From the NCBI RefSeq assembly GCF_963675165.1, contig NC_087386.1, positions 2,165,169 through 2,229,168 on the forward strand: a DNA stretch of 64,000 nucleotides, written 5' to 3'. Shown here piece by piece: positions 51,107 through 64,000 of the stretch; position 1 is the stretch's first letter; every line of letters starts with the position of its first letter. The translations under genes and the position numbers were made by a program. A model generated the notes under the pieces. That model saw only the letters and a program-made list of their open reading frames with translations. It was not told where the DNA came from and searched no databases. This stretch comes from Halichondria panicea (Eukaryota > Porifera > Demospongiae > Suberitida > Halichondriidae).

Positions 51107-53500
51107 ATGACTGCATTTCTTGGTGGAACTATCAGAGCTGGTATCTCAGTCCGTCTTATCTCTAGACTATTCAGCACATCTTCAGTTGCACAGGGCAAAG
51201 TGGCTGTGGTGAGTGGTGAAACACATTGTATATTGTCCGACTCCCTATAATAATTATTAAAAGTTACGGTACTTGTACTCACGATCAAACTGGTTTGCAG
51301 AAAATGGGCCCAAAAGCAAATTGCAATTTGCTAGTATAATCACACCATATTTTTAGCACTCTAGAGTTACCAAGTGGATCTTTTAGTTTTGAAATTGGAC
51401 GTTCCATCTTATGTTTTATCTGTACCACAGGTTTTGTCGGGCTGTGGTGTGTATGATGGATCAGAGGTTCACGAATCATCAGCGTAAGTCCTTCAATACC
51501 AGCTGAGCAACTGTTTCTGTTCACGTACTTCTAATGTTTATGGCAGGATTCTGGTACACTTGAGTGAGCAGCTACAAGATGGAGGACAAGTGGATATGTT
51601 TGCACCAGACGTCCAACAGATGCACGTGATTGACCACATCAAAGGGGAGCCAGTCACCACGGATACCAGAAACGTGCTTACGGAGTCGGCTAGAATTGCT
51701 CGAGGGCAAGTAACGTCACTGTCCAGTCTTAGGAGTGCAGATTATGATGCTGTTCTGTTTCCTGGAGGCTTTGGAGCAGCTAAAAACTTGTGAGCGAGGT
51801 TTTTTTTTTGGTCCGCAAAGCTAAACTGTAACCTGTCTATTGTGGTCGCCCTATAAGTAGGCCACCCTCTATAATACAGCCAGGCTCCAAAGTTTTCATA
51901 GCATGTGTTTGGACCTGTGTTAGCAGGCCACCCTCTACAATACAGCCAGGTTAATGGGCCCCAAAGTCTCCATAGCATGTATTTGGACCTGTGTTAGCAG
52001 GCCACCCTCTATAATACAGCCAGGTTAATGGGCCCCAAAGTCACCATAGCATGTGTTTGGACCTGTGTTAGCAGGCCACCAATATTCTTTTGGCAGCTTT
52101 GTAGAGCCTGAGGTTGATGTGTTCACTGTGGAGAAGGCGGTTGTTACTAGGCACTGTGTGTCCTCCATGTTGTTACTAGGCACTGTGTGTCCTCCATGTT
52201 GTTACTAGGCACTGTGTGTCCTCCATGTTGTTACTAGGCACTGTGTGTCCTCCATGTTGTTACTAGGCACTGTGTGTCCTCCATGTTGTTACTAGGCACT
52301 GTGTGTCCTCCATGTTGTTACTAGGCACTGTGTGTCCTTCATGTTGTTACTAGGCACTGTGTGTCCTCCATGTTGTTACTAGGCACTGTGTGTCCTCCAT
52401 GTTGTTACTAGGCACTGTGTGTCCTCCATGTTGTTACTAGGCACTGTATTTCCTCCATGTTGTTACTAGGCACTGTGTGTCCTCCATGTTGTTACTAGGC
52501 ACTGTGTGTCCTCCATGTTGTTACTAGGCACTGTTTCTTCCTCCATGTTGTTACTAGGCACTGTATTTCCTCCATGTTGTTACTAGGCACTGTGTGTCCT
52601 CCATGTTGTTACTAGGCACTGTGTGTCCTCCATGTTGTTACTATAGGCACTGTGTGTCCTCCATGTTGTTACTAGGCACTGTGTGTCCTCCATGTTGTTA
52701 CTAGGCACTGTGTGTCCTCCATGTTGTTACTATAGGCACTGTGTGTCCTCCATGTTGTTACTAGGCACTATGGAGGAGCGGTTGTTACTAGGCACTGTGT
52801 GTCCTCCATATTGCAGGTGTACATTTGCAGTGGATGGAGCTGGTATGACTGTGAATGAAGAGGTCGAGAGAGTGTTGAAAGAATTCCATGGAAACGGGAA
52901 ACCAATTGGGTTGGTTAAACTTACACACATTTCTAGGGACTTTTTGAAATGTGGACTTTATGTGTGAACTGTTCCACTCAGGCTTTGCTGTATATCCCCA
53001 GTGCTGGTTGCTAAGGTGTTGCCAGGAGTAACAGTCACGGTTGGCAGCGACAATGATCCAGCAGCACAGGCCATCCTGAAAATGGGCAGCAAACATGTGC
53101 AGAAAGCAGTCACTGTATCCCGAGTGTATATATGCATACAGTTGTAGGTCATTTTGAGTTTGAAAAGTATAGGTTTTAATTGAGTAGCTGAAATGTTAAA
53201 CTTTTGATCAGGCCGAACACCACAAGGCACAGTGGTGCATGATCAGTGACTGTTTTGGTTTAATAATAGGTGACAAGCTCTGGAAAAAGGACATACACAT
53301 GTATTTGCTTAAATCACTGATTTTTGCAATCTAGTTCTATTGTTTGCCCTTAACCCCACCCCCTTGTTCAGGAGAGCCATACGGACGTTTCTCACAAGGT
53401 AGTGACCACACCTGCCTTCATGTGTGAGGATGCCCCGCTCTACCAAATCTTCACAGGAATAGGGTCAATGGTCAGAGAAGTCCTCCGGATGATCAAGTAG
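51107..53500 (+). CDS. GATD3: GATD3/ES1 family mitochondrial GATase1-like protein
   Basis: Six exons (51107-51208, 51431-51483, 51547-51789, 52817-52909, 52982-53114, 53372-53500) give 250 residues. The N-terminus ([20 protein letters not shown]) looks like a mitochondrial presequence. The class I glutamine-amidotransferase-like (DJ-1/PfpI) fold is marked by [99 protein letters not shown] (nucleophile-elbow cysteines) and [12 protein letters not shown]. Bacterial relatives act as glyoxalases; the animal function is less settled. The 1-kb intron 51790-52816 is full of tandem repeats. The donor of exon 5 (GTATCC) is weak. Confidence 0.94.
51856..52078. repeat. Tandem repeat, about 75-bp unit, three copies
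   Basis: About three copies of a unit containing AGGCCACCCTCTA, AATACAGCCAGG, GGGCCCCAAAGTC and CATAGCATG lie in tandem in the GATD3 intron. Non-coding. Confidence 0.9.
52141..52810. repeat. Minisatellite, 29-bp unit, about 22 copies
   Basis: A 29-bp unit (TTGTTACTAGGCACTG followed by TGTGTCCTCCATG) is repeated in tandem about 22 times with few changes, in the same GATD3 intron. The last partial copy, changed to CTCCATATTGCAG, supplies the splice acceptor of exon 4. Some units have an extra TA (CTATAGG). Confidence 0.95.
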
Positions 53501-53697
53501 ACTCAAGGACAATTATTGTAGTTGCCATTTACTTAATTTTTGTACGACTTGTAGTATTGTCAATAATAATGTCAGTTTATTATAACGTACTGTATAGCAA
53601 AAGCACAATCAATTACAAAAATTTAATGATTTGAATACAATATATAAAGAGAAACACAGAGGTAAAAAACTATTGCTATAATGTGCAAGTTTGAAGT

Positions 53698-55267
53698 TTA
53701 TAGAGTTTTAGTTTCACTTTGTGTTGAGATTGACCAGATACCTGCACGAGGAGAGGTGAACGATAAGCACATTGATTATTATCATGATCTTAAGAAGCAG
53801 ATAGCCTTACGTATACAGCATTTTGTGGAACACACCCACCCTTTATGAGAAATGATTCCTCTCAGTCTGATGATGGATGTGTACTTAATCACCCAGGAGG
53901 GGGTCCAATGGGTGTGGTCAACACGCCCACCCAGAGTGGTGTCTAGTGCTGCCTGTAGCTGTGCCTGAGGTAGGATAACCTTGTCGTCATTATGAGTCAT
54001 CAGTCGAACATCGTGCACTTTGGAAAATGCCACAAGATCCTACAAGAAGGGGGAGGGGGGTAATTCATGTTGTCACTGAAAGATACAGCATTACACAGAG
54101 AACAGTGCATTTACAATTTAGACACTAAGAAAGCTACATTGTAGAAAACCATAAGAAATAGTCCACTTGCCTCTGGCATGGTGCAGCAGTGGGCGAGGTT
54201 GACCTGGTTGACCTTTGGTTTAACGGACGCCCACTCGTACAACTCCTCAAACTGTTTCTTGTCTAGATCAGCTGTCCCAAGGTCAGTAGCCACCCCTGAG
54301 GCCACCAGAGACTCTGCCCCCTCCCATAACGACTTGACCCTATCTAGAGTAAACTCTGTCGAGGGACAGGGGGGAAATGCGAGGATGAGGGTGGATACTG
54401 ACGTCAGGCCGAGCTCAGAGAGTGCTGTGTATGTGTGTGGGGGGAGAGAGGGGTGTGTGATTGAGTTATGCAAGCATGATGTAGTAATAGTGTATCACAT
54501 TCAGATAAGTAAGTAATTGCACGTCCACCTCTTAGGCTTATAGTTTATGTTAGACTATAGAGAACGCAAATGTGTGTGTTGACTAGCCACCACATGGCAT
54601 AACGCTGAAGTTTCCACTTACTAGTTCGTATAGCGTCCTCTACGTCATGTCCCGCCCCCCACTGTAGCAGGAACACCTTGAGGGTGAACACACAGCTGTC
54701 CCTCTCATTATCACTGATCTCCGCACACAGACCAGCGTTACGTACTACCACGCGACTGTCGGGCTCCGTCTCGTCACCTTGACGACCCAGCCAGCTTGTA
54801 AAGGACGCCTCAGTCGCTGACACCAACTACACGAGAAGAAAATGTAAAATAATGCATCCTCATAAAATCTAGAGCAAGCGTACATCACGTAATAATTTGG
54901 TGACCTGTTGATATTGGTAGTTTACAACTGCATATAATTTTTATGGTATATGTACATACATGTATATGGAGAGTATAGGAACCTGTTCACACTACATATT
55001 AAAGCTTAGAAAGCGGGGTCATTTAATAGTGTATACACAAGCACCATTGTTAGCACTATAGTAGCTACATGTATATACACACAAGCACTATGGCTACCTC
55101 AGACAGTACACTGTATATAACACAAGCACTGCAGTAGCTACCTCAGCAGTGGAGGTGAGCACTCCTCTCTTCCTGAGCTTGCTCCAGCTGGCAATGTTCC
55201 CAGAGTGCATTATCACGCGAGCAGACGAGCCCAACAACTCAACACCTCTCTCTGTGGTAGCAGACAT
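53698..55267 (-). CDS. GCLM: Glutamate-cysteine ligase regulatory (modifier) subunit
   Basis: GCLM binds the catalytic subunit GCLC and improves its kinetics in the first step of glutathione synthesis. Five exons (55267-55142, 54826-54622, 54424-54171, 54039-53811, 53741-53698) give 285 residues (human 274). Typical stretches: ARVIMHSGNIASWSKLRKRG, the aldo-keto-reductase-like core (SLWEGAESLVASG, TADLDKKQFEELYEWASVKP, NQVNLAHCCTMPE), VRLMTHNDD and the end of the fold (VIKYTSIIRLRGIISHKGW). An upstream in-frame ATG at 55330 would add 21 residues; I prefer 55267. The intron after 54171 begins GC (GCAAGT), a GC-AG intron. Together with the next gene it is one of two consecutive minus-strand genes. 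Confidence 0.94.
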
Positions 55268-55504
55268 CTTCTCTTGCGCTTGAAACTGAGATCTAGTTAG
55301 CCTGCGCCTAGCGCTGCGAGTGTGCTGCATCCATGTGGCCAGAGAGCTACACTAGACATTTTCAATATTAATTTTCTCTTAATTAGAAAATGCTGCATGT
55401 ATACATGTACCTCTGCATGAACATGTGCATGTACATTTAATTAGTAAAGATAGTCCAGTAATTATAACAATACGATGATATTCACGTATAAAACTTGTCT
55501 ATTT

Positions 55505-64000
<8,496 letters not shown>

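Noticed and set aside
52098-52140. Exon-like stretch after GGCAG with an open frame ([13 protein letters not shown])
   Set aside because: It runs into the minisatellite and has no donor in a suitable phase. Joining exon 3 directly to 52817 restores the conserved KNL-TFAVDG sequence without it.
52141-52810. Regular 29-bp repeats that could suggest a CRISPR array
   Set aside because: There are no unique spacers between the units; this is a plain tandem minisatellite in an intron of an animal gene.

Overview
This window looks like a stretch of nuclear genome from a compact, intron-rich animal. Coding genes are split by many short GT-AG introns, neighbouring genes are 0.1-0.6 kb apart, and gene-poor parts are full of short TA-flanked inverted-repeat elements and CA/TG microsatellites. 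Motile-cilium (DNAAF5), Wnt-acylation (PORCN) and centrosomal genes point to a metazoan. Home-grown domain combinations (many ubiquitin-like domains plus Death, kinase plus Kelch, SRCR receptor) make a sponge the best guess. That is inference; no species can be named from this sequence alone.

Layout. Bases 1-5345 are gene-poor: decayed copies of a small CaaX-box gene, fold-back elements and simple repeats. Bases 5346-7933 encode a large poly-ubiquitin-like protein with a C-terminal Death domain. Bases 8092-10360 hold a TA-flanked fold-back element and the one intact copy of the small CaaX gene. From 10366 to 43421 the genes alternate strand almost perfectly, sharing short divergent promoters and ending tail to tail: orphan membrane protein (-), ANAPC2 (+), SMIM30-like (-), DNAAF5 (+, with an antisense SRCR receptor nested in an intron), small FAM174-like membrane protein (-), GRPEL1 (+), CREB3-like bZIP (-), PORCN (+), GTDC1/QTMAN (-), ETF1 (+), EXOSC4 (-). 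Then come a small membrane protein (+), GUSB (+), a kinase-coiled-coil-Kelch protein (+), GATD3/ES1 (+), GCLM (-) and the 3' part of a CDK5RAP2/myomegalin-like centrosomal coiled-coil gene (-) running off the right edge.

The genes are mostly housekeeping: cell cycle (ANAPC2), translation termination (ETF1), RNA decay (EXOSC4), tRNA modification (GTDC1), mitochondrial import (GRPEL1), glutathione synthesis (GCLM), lysosomal hydrolysis (GUSB) and ER/secretory stress (CREB3-like). They do not form one pathway; what links them is shared promoters. Four tRNA-Lys(CTT) genes sit inside two ANAPC2 introns. All exon boundaries below were set by eye from GT-AG signals, phase agreement and family resemblance. 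No alignment or transcript data were available.
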